The notes under the pieces were generated by a model. It worked only from the letters and a program-made list of their open reading frames with translations, had not been told where the DNA came from and searched no databases. The position numbers were made by a program, and so were the translations under genes. A stretch of 64,000 nt of DNA from Azorinus chamasolen. Taxonomy: Eukaryota; Mollusca; Bivalvia; Cardiida; Solecurtidae. Position 1 is the first letter of the stretch. Each line of letters begins with the position of its first letter. The DNA lies in assembly GCA_963576725.1 (NCBI GenBank), contig OY755244.1:38237855-38301854 (forward strand), given 5' to 3'. This document shows, piece by piece, positions 35,466 through 51,077 of the stretch.

Positions 35466-38400
35466 CTGGAACGAGATAAAAACACGATATCCTTCCGTAA
35501 TATTATATCATATTGTTTCCATTTTAATACGATTTCGTTATGACTCAAATTGGAAAATAACATCACTCTGAATTGTTACATAAAACACCATGTTGTAGCA
35601 AACATAAAATATATTTGAATCGTCCAATAAGTCATCGTAATACCGCAGCAAACATCAGGCAAAACACAGAAGTTATAAACGTTCATATGTGATGCCCATA
35701 TATTGGAAACTGTTAGCAATTTGTGAAATATTGACATGCATATAGCAGAAACGTCTCCTATCATTAACAGCCATTTCCATCTGACAAAGTTTTTAATCAT
35801 AGCACATTACTTTAACCCTAACCTGGTGTTGTTGTTCGGCATAGAGTTGGTAACGACTTCAGTGTCGGTGTCGTTAATTGATAATAACACAAGCATGACA
35901 ACCATACGTGTAGTGGGATATTTATACATATTGCATATGATTTTGTCACTTCCACAATAAATACGCCTGCTAAGAAGGACAATTCAGCGATTTGTTCATT
36001 TTGTATATGGAATGCATCTTAAACAAGCAAGGAAATTTTGCAACGATATACACTTGTCTTGGAATTTGTTTTTAGTTTGAACATGAATTCATAAACAGTG
36101 AACTTACCAACTGGTGTTGTAATTCCTAGTGATGTGCCTGTAAAACAATGGACAACCATTTTATCATTGCATAATTTACTTTTGTAAACGTGCTGGTTAT
36201 TCAACTTGTGAATATGTCCATGTTTGTAAGTAAAACATCATATAACACATCCATTGAACACATTTTATACCATATAGCGCGTAGATGCGGTTCTGACAAG
36301 CTGACAATCGATTTGTCATGTTCGAATTCAACCGTGCATTAGTATTTGTATATAAAAATACTTGGGCCATTTCATTAAAAACTTTAGATTCAAATTTGAA
36401 TTTCGAGTGCATTTTAAGTTATAATAAATCAAGTTGTGATACGTTGACACTTGTTTGCAGAAACGTCCGCGTTAATTGTTCTCAAGGTAAAGCTACATAT
36501 TTGTGTACCCAATACATATTGTATTTGCCCTTACCTGTTGCGGTAGCAGTTGTTGGACCTAGTGTTGGTACTGTTGACGCTGGCGGCCTCGCTAAATTAA
36601 TCAGAACACAGATAATAACATAAACACATGATAATCTTACGGATAATAATTGATAAACAGAATTAATGTCATAACAAACGAGCATTGGTATGCTTATGGA
36701 AATAATGCTCGAGTTACATGGCAATTGGTAAAATTCTTACGTGCACTAGGAACAAATTTGAATGTGAAAAGCCAACCACAGAGTAAATCACTTAGCTGTA
36801 TTTGATCATAGTGTTAGCTTCATGCAAGAACATGTGCACTAGATATATATTAAAATACGCTGAATAAATAATATTTAGGGTAAATGTTAAGTGCATAAAT
36901 TTTACCTCAAACAATGTGAGGGTTTGATTGATGGAATACATACGAAAAGTGCCAGGCGTTGTAGCAATCTCTGTCGGTGTTGTGGTTGAGCCCATTTCCT
37001 CTCCCGCTTCCTCTTCTGTGGACACGACTTGAACAGATCAAACAAATGGCACTTAGAGATATATAATTCTATCGATCAGTAATAATTCTCAAAGAAAAAT
37101 GTAGGTTAATGATGTTGTCGGAAAATGCTATGTCCGTATCCACAAAGAAATGACAGATATATTTTTTCCGTACCAAAGGTGAGAAAGAACAATCTACTGA
37201 TCACCACTAATCTTGGAAAATTAAACGTTATTTGGGATATTTATACCTATTGCGTACGTTTTCGACATCCGAAGAAAACAGACAAATACTCTTGCTAAAA
37301 GGGAGCAGTCATTGTGCCGTACATTCCCAGATATTAGTCTTCATTTCGTTTCGTTTTCATAAAGAGAAGGCCTCTTTAAAGCGCATCAATATTTTGCACA
37401 ACGTTCTGTTCTGAAATTGCTAAATGGCAAACGGTTACCAGAGAATGACTTCTGATCAAGGTAAACACTGGAGAACACGCTCTCTAACACAGATAGTATT
37501 CCCTTTTCACAAAATTACGAGATACATTTATCTTGAAATGTGTTACAATCGAGCTTGAACTTAAATTCACCGAACAGTGAACTTACCAGCTGGTGTTGTA
37601 ATTCTCAGTGATGTTCCTGTAAAAAAAGACACAAATTTCATTATTGTAGATATAACTGTCATACACGTGATGTTAACTCATGTTGCTAGTTTGTCCATGT
37701 GTGTAGGTAAAACATCATAGAACACATTTGTGTAACAGTTCAAATAGTTCGTAGATGCGGTTCTGTTAAGCTGTCAATCGACTGGTTATGTTTGAATTAC
37801 ATCATGCGATATAATTTGCATATAAGTAATACTCGGGCGAAAGCAATAAAGCTTTATATAAATACACCATTGAATACCACTTTGAAAATTGAGCAGTTTA
37901 AGGTTCATGTCCAACAGGCCATGGTCGATCCCAATCGCGAGAGATTGGTTTGGTCAATCGATTTTTAGCAACATTTTACAACGTTGATGTGTGTTTGCAG
38001 AAACGGCTCCCTTAATTGTTTCGCAATGTAAAGTTATATAAGAAAGTGTGTACTTAAATCATATTGCAATAGCCCTCACCTGTTGCGGTAGCAGTTGGTG
38101 GGCTTGTTGTTGGTTCTGGTGTCGTTGTCGGGGTCACTAAATAAATCATAACACAGACACGATACACTTACGGGTAATGATTGAAAAACATAACTAATGT
38201 AACAAAGCACTTGCATTGTAATGAGTTTGAAAGTATTGGTCGAATTAATTACGTTGCAATTGGTCAGTCATACATACAGTAGGTGCGAATTTGAATGTGA
38301 AAATAAGCAAACTAAAGATTTAATAACTTAACTGTATTAGAGCATAAGCTTTCGATATAGTAAAGAGTAAGCAGAATATCTAGTGTGCACTTCGGCTAAA

Positions 38401-38598
38401 ATCTAATATAGAAGAATCAACGTAGGTGTGGTTTTATTGAGTGACAAGGTGAGAAAACATCGTTTACAGGACAACTACCCGCTTTATGAGAATGGTTGGT
38501 TTAAACTGTATAAGAAAAACTTCATCAAATGTTACAACCTGCGATGACAATAGACACATTGAATTTGAAGACACAAACCTGGATGACCACAAGCCTCT
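30794..38598. repeat. tandem array unit 5 (7,805 bp)
   Basis: Collinear with unit 1. The only private change I noticed is T at 32809 in the retroelement. Confidence 0.97.
31633..35193 (+). mobile_element. dead Penelope-like element, unit 5 copy
   Basis: Same lesions, with one private substitution at 32809. TGAs are at 31678, 32541 and 32956. YLDA is at 33755-33766. Confidence 0.85.
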
Positions 38599-41500
38599 AC
38601 CACCGTATTATACACATCAGTTGTTGTTTCTAAGCGATTTCCATCCGAATCAAATAATTTGACAGAAACCTCGTCAGCTCGTTCGCCATTGCCGTCAAAT
38701 TCGACTATAAACTCCTTGCCGATGACATTAGAAGTCTGCAAGATATTATGCATATTTGTGTGATCTCACATTGATATTATCTGTTTTGCCTTTCCCATTA
38801 GCTTTCACAATAGATTCGTCATTGATGAAAACAGAGTTCTTCAATGTATCAAACATAAATGTTAACAGGTATGCGTGATATCTCACATTGCTATTAATTG
38901 ACGGCATGTTAACGGCTGCGTTAAAATAATTTGCTTTTGGCCTAGTCAACAGTGTAGACCAAGGACCGTATGTACAGTACATTCTGTAACATATAGCTTG
39001 AAGGCCTTTGAAGTAAATTAGCTGTTGGGTTTATGAAAATGATAATAGGAATGAAATAGAGAAATAACACTAAGCCACACACACACTCACACAAACACAT
39101 ACATGCAGACAGTCTGACATACAGATATGTACACACGTGAACAGATACATATGTACAGAACACACAAACTGTGCCTTATTTTCGCAATGAAACTTACCGT
39201 TGTCATTTCATCAGTTTCAACTCCATCCAACGATACCGTTACAACAACACTTAAAGGTTGCATAGGCTTAAGTTTGAAATAAATTTTGTAAAGGTACGAC
39301 TCTAGAAAAGACGCAATCAACTCTTCGCCTGGCTCTAGAGTATCACTAAACATCTCACGGATCTCACTGGTCCCGTCTGCAGTAACAATAGCTGAAACTA
39401 TAATTAGAATATCTGTGCCACTGTTGATGCATTAAAATTGCAATCAGTTCCAATTTCTCGAATAGTCAATCTTGATACTTCATGAAATGCGCCACGTTGT
39501 GGCATTCCATATGTAGGTCAGACAGGACGTACTTTAAAAACTAGGTTTCGTGAACACAGTTACCATTGCCGGATCAAAAAAGTACGCAATTTTCTTTACC
39601 AGCATTTTCGTCATACAGGACATTCTTTCAAAAATGTTTCGGTTCAGTCAGTAGAACAAATTTATTATGATTCTAAAACTACTAGTAGTTTAAAATCTAA
39701 CGCTCGTTTTATCACAGAGCTAGACTGGATAAAGAAGTTACAAACACCTTTTCCTTTAGGCCTTAATGATAACATTTTCCAAAGCGGCAACATTTCTAAA
39801 GATCAAAGCATCGATATTTTCTCTATATTTCTATTCGAAAACGTAAAAGTAGATCACATGACAGACGTAGAAATGGTAATATTAAGCGTAAATTACGTCG
39901 TAATATGTCTATTCATGATTTACATACCATTCTAAAACAAACTGGTAAACATTCTATGTTATCTTGTTTATCGTCTTTACCCTTTTCCTGTCTCAAGTCC
40001 ATAGACGGAGAGGCTGATAAAATCTATATGCGTACAGATCCGTTAATTAATACTGCCTCACTTATACAAAGTTACACACATCATGTTCTTCGTCCACGTA
40101 TTGATAAAGAATCTGAACATAAAAGACATTTTCTGAAACTTCAGTTCCTAAATAAAGGTATCGATTTTATTGATATTCAAAGTATATTTCGTGATAAGAA
40201 TGTAATCGAAACTATTCCCAAATATTACATCAACTCTGAATCACCTATCATCTGTTATAAATATAATAAACCTATTAGAAATGTTATTTTTAACTACAAT
40301 AAAATTATCTCTGACTTAAATATTGATGTTAATACCCCTATTTCTTGAGATTGTAGCATTTCTAGCTTTTGCTATAAACCAGTTGGTCATGTCATTACTG
40401 GTAATTTTGATATCATTAAGGATAAACGTCTCAGGACCCTCCTAACTAAAGGACCTAAATATAGATTACCCTCCCTTATTGATTTTGACGCTTGTCGAAC
40501 TCGTTTTGCGGAAGCTATTCAAGAATTCTGCATCAAATGGTGTCGACGAGAACATGCTGATGTTAATGCCCTTTCGGATTGGAAGAAATGTATTTTTGAT
40601 ATTATTGATACGCGTATTACTTTTTACAAATCAAATTACCATCTTTTACCACCTCGACCTAGAGTTACATTTCGCTATTTGAAGAAAAAACATTTCTAAT
40701 TTTCATCCAAATTATGTTCTTGTTCCTGCTGACAAGGCATCAAATAATGTAATCATTATTTGAAGATTGTATTATGTTGATGTTTTAAAGAAGGGGCTAA
40801 CTGATTCAAAAACTTATATAACAGTTCAAACACCTGAAAAAGATATAGTCTCGGAACATGTAAAAAATGTGCAATAACTTTAAGTCTGGTCCTAACATAA
40901 AACAACATAAACTTTCTACTTTGTACTGGATTCCGAAACTACATAAAAACCCTTATAAGGCGCGTTTTATTGCCAACTCTAGCTGTTGTACCACTACTAA
41001 ATTATCTATACCTTTGACGTCCTGTCTTACTACGATCAAAGAACATGTAAAACGCTACACTGTGATAAAATATATGAAAATCTGGTATTAATGTTTTTGG
41101 TCCATAAAAAATTCAAATGATGTTTTAACAAAACTTGAAAATGAACAGTATAACATTTCTTTACTGAGCTCTTATGATTTCTCTACACTCTATATTACTC
41201 TACCTCACCATCTTATAAAGGATAAACCGATTAAATTAATAGAAAAAACCTTTGCCAGAGAAAACAAAATGGTCATTGCTTGTAATGTTCAACGTTCATT
41301 CTTTTCGAATTCAGAAGTTGAACATTACACAATGTGGACTTGCCTTGATGTTTGTAGATCTCTTACCTCTCTTTTAGATAATATATTTGTGCGTTATGGG
41401 GATACCATGTATCGTCAAGTTGTTGGTATACCCATGGGTACAAATTGTGCCCCTCTTGTTGCAGATTTGTTTTTGTATTGCTATGAGAGGGATTTTATGC

Positions 41501-43272
41501 TTAGCTTAAAACCTGATACACAGACCGATATTGTTAATGCTTTTAATAAAACTTCAAGGTATTTAGACGCTATATTGAATTTAGATAATCCTTATTTTGA
41601 AACTATGATTTCCTCAATTTACCCAAAAGAACTGTCTTTAAACAAAGCGAATCAATCTGACATTATAGCTTCATTTTTAGATTTGAATCTGTAAATTACA
41701 AATGATAAAGTTTCGTCCAAAATATACGATAAAAGAGATTTTAATTTTAAAATTGTTAATTATCCTTTTCTAGATGGAGATGTGCCACGTTCTACATATT
41801 ATGGGGTTTATATTTCTCAACTTATTCGGTTTGCCCGAGCCTGTTCTTTGCTTGAAGATTTTAACAGACGTAATTTAGTTATAACTGATAAACGTCTTAG
41901 GCAAGGTTACAGATATCACAAACTTCGGAAAACTTTTTTCTAAATTTTATTATCGAAATTTACCACTCATTAGTAAATATAATCTACGGACGTTAATGCA
42001 ACAAGGCATTTCTCAACCAGACTTTTATGGGGATGCTATCTACAAACTTAGGAAAATTCGGGATCATATCCATTTTCATGATTTGTTTATTAAACGCATT
42101 AAAACATTTAAAAAGAAAGGTTATGATCCTATTATATTGCAACGCACTGCATGTTTGGTTATCGACCCTTTTACAGTCGGTAGCTACGCTTCCCTCTTTG
42201 CTTGCGCGATGACAGGCCGAGGGTAGTACTCTATGATGGTATACTCTTAAACTTGGATACAGGATGAGCTTACCAGACTCATCTATTACTTTTTCCCTGT
42301 CGTGCCCTTAACGGCTTACCTGCAGGTGCTCTGACTTCAGCAAAGTCATTGAGTACATATTTGACGGATTGTCAAGTTATTATGCTATGTTTTACATGTT
42401 GTCCTGTGTTCACCGTCGTCTATGTTGTGGGTAAGTCCAGCGGGGATACCTTTATTTACACTATTTGTAAAGATAGGGTGACTTTGAGAGAAGTGTGAGG
42501 CTAGGACGCCCGTAAACCGGTTTAAATCCCTAGTGGTGTTTTTACTACTGACCGTGCCAAGGCGGTACTCTCTCTTTGTCACCCTTCCTTTTGTTTGCCT
42601 TGTGTCTTTGTGCTTGTGATTTTGTTCGTGTGTGGAACGTTTGTCTCTGGTTCTTGTGTGTCTTTTGGTGTTTTCCGTGTTCATCTCGTGTATGAGTGTG
42701 CGTTTGGTTGTGTGGTTGTGTGTGTGTATATGTGTCATGCTGTCTATCGGTGTTTTGGTGGTGGTTGCGTCTTGTATGTGGCTTTGCCTGCTTGACTTTA
42801 CTACTTTTCCATTGTTAAACTTCATCGGTGCTATAACCCGACATAAGAACCCAATTAGATAGAGTGTAAATTGTATCCGACGATGGTTTTGTAAGCACTG
42901 TATCAAAATAAAGACGAAAAATAAATGAGGGATTATTACAAATGCCGGTGACCTACGGCGATTTGTTGTATGTTCATAAAAGAGAGGTTTAACAAAGAAC
43001 ACTGTCACGCCATGCGATAAAGATATACATACACTTATTCAAATAATGTATAGCCTCAAACTTGCCAGCACGTTGAATACGCTAAAATTGATCAGGGTTA
43101 TGTGTTATGACTAGTCATACATTATTTAAATATACATTTACGTTTAAAAATGTAAAAATAAAAAGTCAGAGATTGTAACAGTCAAATAACATACCAGTAT
43201 CTCCGTTTTCATTTCGTGTAAACAATTTCACTGCATTCGTACTATCCATTTCACCACCACACAACTCTAACA
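36108..43272 (-). CDS. protein repeat 4
   Basis: A 43272-43195, B 39391-39198, C 38735-38579, D 38136-38080, E 37616-37587, F 37027-36944, G 36591-36535, H 36137-36108. Residues as in repeat 8. Confidence 0.8.
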
Positions 43273-46200
43273 CTGGAACGAGATAAAAACACGATATCCT
43301 TCCGTAATATTATATCATATTGTTTCCATTTTAATACGATTTCGTTATGACTCAAATTGGAAAATAACATCACTCTGAATTGTTACATAAAACACCATGT
43401 TGTAGCAAACATAAAATATATTTGAATCGTCCAATAAGTCATCGTAATACCGCAGCAAACATCAGGCAAAACACAGAAGTTATAAACGTTCATATGTGAT
43501 GCCCATATATTGGAAACTGTTAGCAATTTGTGAAATATTGACATGCATATAGCAGAAACGTCTCCTATCATTAACAGCCATTTCCATCTGACAAAGTTTT
43601 TAATCATAGCACATTACTTTAACCCTAACCCGGTGTTGTTGTTCGGCATAGAGTTGGTAACGACTTCAGTGTCGGTGTCGTTAATTGATAATAACACAAG
43701 CATGACAACCATACGTGTAGTGGGATATTTATACATATTGCATATGATTTTGTCACTTCCACAATAAATACGCCTGCTAAGAAGGACAATTCAGCGATTT
43801 GTTCATTTTGTATATGGAATGCATCTTAAACAAGCAAGGAAATTTTGCAACGATATACACTTGTCTTGGAATTTGTTTTTAGTTTGAACATGAATTCATA
43901 AACAGTGAACTTACCAACTGGTGTTGTAATTCCTAGTGATGTGCCTGTAAAACAATGGACAACCATTTTATCATTGCATAATTTACTTTTGTAAACGTGC
44001 TGGTTATTCAACTTGTGAATATGTCCATGTTTGTAAGTAAAACATCATATAACACATCCATTGAACACATTTTATACCATATAGCGCGTAGATGCGGTTC
44101 TGACAAGCTGACAATCGATTTGTCATGTTCGAATTCAACCGTGCATTAGTATTTGTATATAAAAATACTTGGGCCATTTCATTAAAAACTTTAGATTCAA
44201 ATTTGAATTTCGAGTGCATTTTAAGTTATAATAAATCAAGTTGTGATACGTTGACACTTGTTTGCAGAAACGTCCGCGTTAATTGTTCTCAAGGTAAAGC
44301 TACATATTTGTGTACCCAATACATATTGTATTTGCCCTTACCTGTTGCGGTAGCAGTTGTTGGACCTAGTGTTGGTACTGTTGACGCTGGCGGCCTCGCT
44401 AAATTAATCAGAACACAGATAATAACATAAACACATGATAATCTTACGGATAATAATTGATAAACAGAATTAATGTCATAACAAACGAGCATTGGTATGC
44501 TTATGGAAATAATGCTCGAGTTACATGGCAATTGGTAAAATTCTTACGTGCACTAGGAACAAATTTGAATGTGAAAAGCCAACCACAGAGTAAATCACTT
44601 AGCTGTATTTGATCATAGTGTTAGCTTCATGCAAGAACATGTGCACTAGATATATATTAAAATACGCTGAATAAATAATATTTAGGGTAAATGTTAAGTG
44701 CATAAATTTTACCTCAAACAATGTGAGGGTTTGATTGATGGAATACATACGAAAAGTGCCAGGCGTTGTAGCAATCTCTGTCGGTGTTGTGGTTGAGCCC
44801 ATTTCCTCTCCCGCTTCCTCTTCTGTGGACACGACTTGAACAGATCAAACAAATGGCACTTAGAGATATATAATTCTATCGATCAGTAATAATTCTCAAA
44901 GAAAAATGTAGGTTAATGATGTTGTCGGAAAATGCTATGTCCGTATCCACAAAGAAATGACAGATATATTTTTTCCGTACTAAAGGTGAGAAAGAACAAT
45001 CTACTGATCACCACTAATCTTGGAAAATTAAACGTTATTTGGGATATTTATACCTATTGCGTACGTTTTCGACATCCGAAGAAAACAGACAAATACTCTT
45101 GCTAAAAGGGAGCAGTCATTGTGCCGTACATTCCCAGATATTAGTCTTCATTTCGTTTCGTTTTCATAAAGAGAAGGCCTCTTTAAAGCGCATCAATATT
45201 TTGCACAACGTTCTGTTCTGAAATTGCTAAATGGCAAACGGTTACCAGAGAATGACTTCTGATCAAGGTAAACACTGGAGAACACGCTCTCTAACACAGA
45301 TAGTATTCCCTTTTCACAAAATTACGAGATACATTTATCTTGAAATGTGTTACAATCGAGCTTGAACTTAAATTCACCGAACAGTGAACTTACCAGCTGG
45401 TGTTGTAATTCTCAGTGATGTTCCTGTAAAAAAAGACACAAATTTCATTATTATAGATATAACTGTCATACACGTGATGTTAACTCATGTTGCTAGTTTG
45501 TCCATGTGTGTAGGTAAAACATCATAGAACACATTTGTGTAACAGTTCAAATAGTTCGTAGATGCGGTTCTGTTAAGCTGTCAATCGACAGGTTATGTTT
45601 GAATTACATCATGCGATATAATTTGCATATAAGTAATACTCGGGCGAAAGCAATAAAGCTTTATATAAATACACCATTGAATACCACTTTGAAAATTGAG
45701 CAGTTTAAGGTTCATGTCCAACAGGCCATGGTCGATCCCAATCGCGAGAGATTGGTTTGGTCAATCGATTTTTAGCAACATTTTACAACGTTGATGTGTG
45801 TTTGCAGAAACGGCTCCCTTAATTGTTTCGCAATGTAAAGTTATATAAGAAAGTGTGTACTAAAATCATATTGCAATAGCCCTCACCTGTTGCTGTAGCA
45901 GTTGGTGGGCTTGTTGTTGGTTCTGGTGTCGTTGTCGGGGTCACTAAATAAATCATAACACAGACACGATACACTTACGGGTAATGATTGAAAAACATAA
46001 CTAATGTAACAAAGCACTTGCATTGTAATGAGTTTGAAAGTATTGGTCGAATTAATTACGTTGCAATTGGTCAGTCATACATACAGTAGGTGCGAATTTG
46101 AATGTGAAAATAAGCAAACTAAAGATTTAATAACTTAACTGTATTAGAGCATAAGCTTTCGATATAGTAAAGAGTAAGCAGAATATCTAGTGTGCACTTC

Positions 46201-46405
46201 GGCTAAAATCTAATATAGAAGAATCAACGTAGGTGTGGTTTTATTGAGTGACAAGGTGAGAAAACATCGTTTACAGGACAACTACCCGCTTTATGAGAAT
46301 GGTTGGTTTAAACTGTATAAGAAAAACTTCATCAAATGTTACAACCTGCGATGACAATAGACACATTGAATTTGAAGACACAAACCTGGATGACCACAAG
46401 CCTCT
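38599..46405. repeat. tandem array unit 6 (7,807 bp)
   Basis: Collinear with unit 1 plus one extra CT near 42568-42576. Private substitutions include C at 42837, C at 43631, A at about 45453 and A at about 45590. Its last 1.4 kb carries the same three variants as unit 1 (base equivalents 6381, 7262, 7294). Confidence 0.97.
39438..43000 (+). mobile_element. dead Penelope-like element, unit 6 copy
   Basis: Same lesions, plus an extra CT near 42570 and A-to-C at 42837 in the 3' part. TGAs are at 39483, 40346 and 40761. YLDA is at 41560-41571. Confidence 0.85.
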
Positions 46406-49400
46406 ACCACCGTATTATACACATCAGTTGTTGTTTCTAAGCGATTTCCATCCGAATCAAATAATTTGACAGAAACCTCGTCAGCTCGTTCGCCATTGCC
46501 GTCAAATTCGACTATAAACTCCTTGCCGATGACATTAGAAGTCTGCAAGATATTATGCATATTTGTGTGATCTCACATTGATATTATCTGTTTTGCCTTT
46601 CCCATTAGCTTTCACAATAGATTCGTCATTGATGAAAACAGAGGTCTTCAATGTATCAAACATAAATGTTAACAGGTATGCGTGATATCTCACATTGCTA
46701 TTAATTGACGGCATGTTAACGGCTGCGTTAAAATAATTTGCTTTTGGCCTAGTCAACAGTGTAGACCAAGGACCGTATGTACAGTACATTCTGTAACATA
46801 TAGCTTGAAGGCCTTTGAAGTAAATTAGCTGTTGGGTTTATGAAAATGATAATAGGAATGAAATAGAGAAATAACACTAAGCCACACACACACTCACACA
46901 AACACATACATGCAGACAGTCTGACATACAGATATGTACACACGTGAACAGATACATATGTACAGAACACACAAACTGTGCCTTATTTTCGCAATGAAAC
47001 TTACCGTTGTCATTTCATCAGTTTCAACTCCATCCAACGATACCGTTACAACAACACTTAAAGGTTGCATAGGCTTAAGTTTGAAATAAATTTTGTAAAG
47101 GTACGACTCTAGAAAAGACGCAATCAACTCTTCGCCTGGCTCTAGAGTATCACTAAACATCTCACGGATCTCACTGGTCCCGTCTGCAGTAACAATAGCT
47201 GAAACTATAATTAGAATATCTGTGCCACTGTTGATGCATTAAAATTGCAATCAGTTCCAATTTCTCGAATAGTCAATCTTGATACTTCATGAAATGCGCC
47301 ACGTTGTGGCATTCCATATGTAGGTCAGACAGGACGTACTTTAAAAACTAGGTTTCGTGAACACAGTTACCATTGCCGGATCAAAAAAGTACGCAATTTT
47401 CTTTACCAGCATTTTCGTCATACAGGACATTCTTTCAAAAATGTTTCGGTTCAGTCAGTAGAACAAATTTATTATGATTCTAAAACTACTAGTAGTTTAA
47501 AATCTAACGCTCGTTTTATCACAGAGCTAGACTGGATAAAGAAGTTACAAACACCTTTTCCTTTAGGCCTTAATGATAACATTTTCCAAAGCGGCAACAT
47601 TTCTAAAGATCAAAGCATCGATATTTTCTCTATATTTCTATTCGAAAACGTAAAAGTAGATCACATGACAGACGTAGAAATGGTAATATTAAGCGTAAAT
47701 TACGTCGTAATATGTCTATTCATGATTTACATACCATTCTAAAACAAACTGGTAAACATTCTATGTTATCTTGTTTATCGTCTTTACCCTTTTCCTGTCT
47801 CAAGTCCATAGACGGAGAGGCTGATAAAATCTATATGCGTACAGATCCGTTAATTAATACTGCCTCACTTATACAAAGTTACACACATCATGTTCTTCGT
47901 CCACGTATTGATAAAGAATCTGAACATAAAAGACATTTTCTGAAACTTCAGTTCCTAAATAAAGGTATCGATTTTATTGATATTCAAAGTATATTTCGTG
48001 ATAAGAATGTAATCGAAACTATTCCCAAATATTACATCAACTCTGAATCACCTATCATCTGTTATAAATATAATAAACCTATTAGAAATGTTATTTTTAA
48101 CTACAATAAAATTATCTCTGACTTAAATATTGATGTTAATACCCCTATTTCTTGAGATTGTAGCATTTCTAGCTTTTGCTATAAACCAGTTGGTCATGTC
48201 ATTACTGGTAATTTTGATATCATTAAGGATAAACGTCTCAGGACCCTCCTAACTAAAGGACCTAAATATAGATTACCCTCCCTTATTGATTTTGACGCTT
48301 GTCGAACTCGTTTTGCGGAAGCTATTCAAGAATTCTGCATCAAATGGTGTCGACGAGAACATGCTGATGTTAATGCCCTTTCGGATTGGAAGAAATGTAT
48401 TTTTGATATTATTGATACGCGTATTACTTTTTACAAATCAAATTACCATCTTTTACCACCTCGACCTAGAGTTACATTTCGCTATTTGAAGAAAAAACAT
48501 TTCTAATTTTCATCCAAATTATGTTCTTGTTCCTGCTGACAAGGCATCAAATAATGTAATCATTATTTGAAGATTGTATTATGTTGATGTTTTAAAGAAG
48601 GGGCTAACTGATTCAAAAACTTATATAACAGTTCAAACACCTGAAAAAGATATAGTCTCGGAACATGTAAAAAATGTGCAATAACTTTAAGTCTGGTCCT
48701 AACATAAAACAACATAAACTTTCTACTTTGTACTGGATTCCGAAACTACATAAAAACCCTTATAAGGCGCGTTTTATTGCCAACTCTAGCTGTTGTACCA
48801 CTACTAAATTATCTATACCTTTGACGTCCTGTCTTACTACGATCAAAGAACATGTAAAACGCTACACTGTGATAAAATATATGAAAATCTGGTATTAATG
48901 TTTTTGGTCCATAAAAAATTCAAATGATGTTTTAACAAAACTTGAAAATGAACAGTATAACATTTCTTTACTGAGCTCTTATGATTTCTCTACACTCTAT
49001 ATTACTCTACCTCACCATCTTATAAAGGATAAACCGATTAAATTAATAGAAAAAACCTTTGCCAGAGAAAACAAAATGGTCATTGCTTGTAATGTTCAAC
49101 GTTCATTCTTTTCGAATTCAGAAGTTGAACATTACACAATGTGGACTTGCCTTGATGTTTGTAGATCTCTTACCTCTCTTTTAGATAATATATTTGTGCG
49201 TTATGGGGATACCATGTATCGTCAAGTTGTTGGTATACCCATGGGTACAAATTGTGCCCCTCTTGTTGCAGATTTGTTTTTGTATTGCTATGAGAGGGAT
49301 TTTATGCTTAGCTTAAAACCTGATACACAGACCGATATTGTTAATGCTTTTAATAAAACTTCAAGGTATTTAGACGCTATATTGAATTTAGATAATCCTT

Positions 49401-51077
49401 ATTTTGAAACTATGATTTCCTCAATTTACCCAAAAGAACTGTCTTTAAACAAAGCGAATCAATCTGACATTATAGCTTCATTTTTAGATTTGAATCTGTA
49501 AATTACAAATGATAAAGTTTCGTCCAAAATATACGATAAAAGAGATTTTAATTTTAAAATTGTTAATTATCCTTTTCTAGATGGAGATGTGCCACGTTCT
49601 ACATATTATGGGGTTTATATTTCTCAACTTATTCGGTTTGCCCGAGCCTGTTCTTTGCTTGAAGATTTTAACAGACGTAATTTAGTTATAACTGATAAAC
49701 GTCTTAGGCAAGGTTACAGATATCACAAACTTCGGAAAACTTTTTTCTAAATTTTATTATCGAAATTTACCACTCATTAGTAAATATAATCTACGGACGT
49801 TAATGCAACAAGGCATTTCTCAACCAGACTTTTATGGGGATGCTATCTACAAACTTAGGAAAATTCGGGATCATATCCATTTTCATGATTTGTTTATTAA
49901 ACGCATTAAAACATTTAAAAAGAAAGGTTATGATCCTATTATATTGCAACGCACTGCATGTTTGGTTATCGACCCTTTTACAGTCGGTAGCTACGCTTCC
50001 CTCTTTGCTTGCGCGATGACAGGCCGAGGGTAGTACTCTATGATGGTATACTCTTAAACTTGGATACAGGATGAGCTTACCAGACTCATCTATTACTTTT
50101 TCCCTGTCGTGCCCTTAACGGCTTACCTGCAGGTGCTCTGACTTCAGCAAAGTCATTGAGTACATATTTGACGGATTGTCAAGTTATTATGCTATGTTTT
50201 ACATGTTGTCCTGTGTTCACCGTCGTCTATGTTGTGGGTAAGTCCAGCGGGGATACCTTTATTTACACTATTTGTAAAGATAGGGTGACTTTGAGAGAAG
50301 TGTGAGGCTAGGACGCCCGTAAACCGGTTTAAATCCCTAGTGGTGTTTTTACTACTGACCGTGCCAAGGCGGTACTCTCTTTGTCACCCTTCCTTTTGTT
50401 TGCCTTGTGTCTTTGTGCTTGTGATTTTGTTCGTGTGTGGAACGTTTGTCTCTGGTTCTTGTGTGTCTTTTGGTGTTTTCCGTGTTCATCTCGTGTATGA
50501 GTGTGCGTTTGGTTGTGTGGTTGTGTGTGTGTATATGTGTCATGCTGTCTATCGGTGTTTTGGTGGTGGTTGCGTCTTGTATGTGGCTTTGCCTGCTTGA
50601 CTTTACTACTTTTCCATTGTTAAACTTCATCGGTGCTATAAACCGACATAAGAACCCAATTAGATAGAGTGTAAATTGTATCCGACGATGGTTTTGTAAG
50701 CACTGTATCAAAATAAAGACGAAAAATAAATGAGGGATTATTACAAATGCCGGTGACCTACGGCGATTTGTTGTATGTTCATAAAAGAGAGGTTTAACAA
50801 AGAACACTGTCACGCCATGCGATAAAGATATACATACACTTATTCAAATAATGTATAGCCTCAAACTTGCCAGCACGTTGAATACGCTAAAATTGATCAG
50901 GGTTATGTGTTATGACTAGTCATACATTATTTAAATATACATTTACGTTTAAAAATGTAAAAATAAAAAGTCAGAGATTGTAACAGTCAAATAACATACC
51001 AGTATCTCCGTTTTCATTTCGTGTAAACAATTTCACTGCATTCGTACTATCCATTTCACCACCACACAACTCTAACA
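43915..51077 (-). CDS. protein repeat 3
   Basis: A 51077-51000, B 47198-47005, C 46542-46386, D 45943-45887, E 45423-45394, F 44834-44751, G 44398-44342, H 43944-43915. Exon D carries the silent Thr codon change shared with unit 1. Confidence 0.8.
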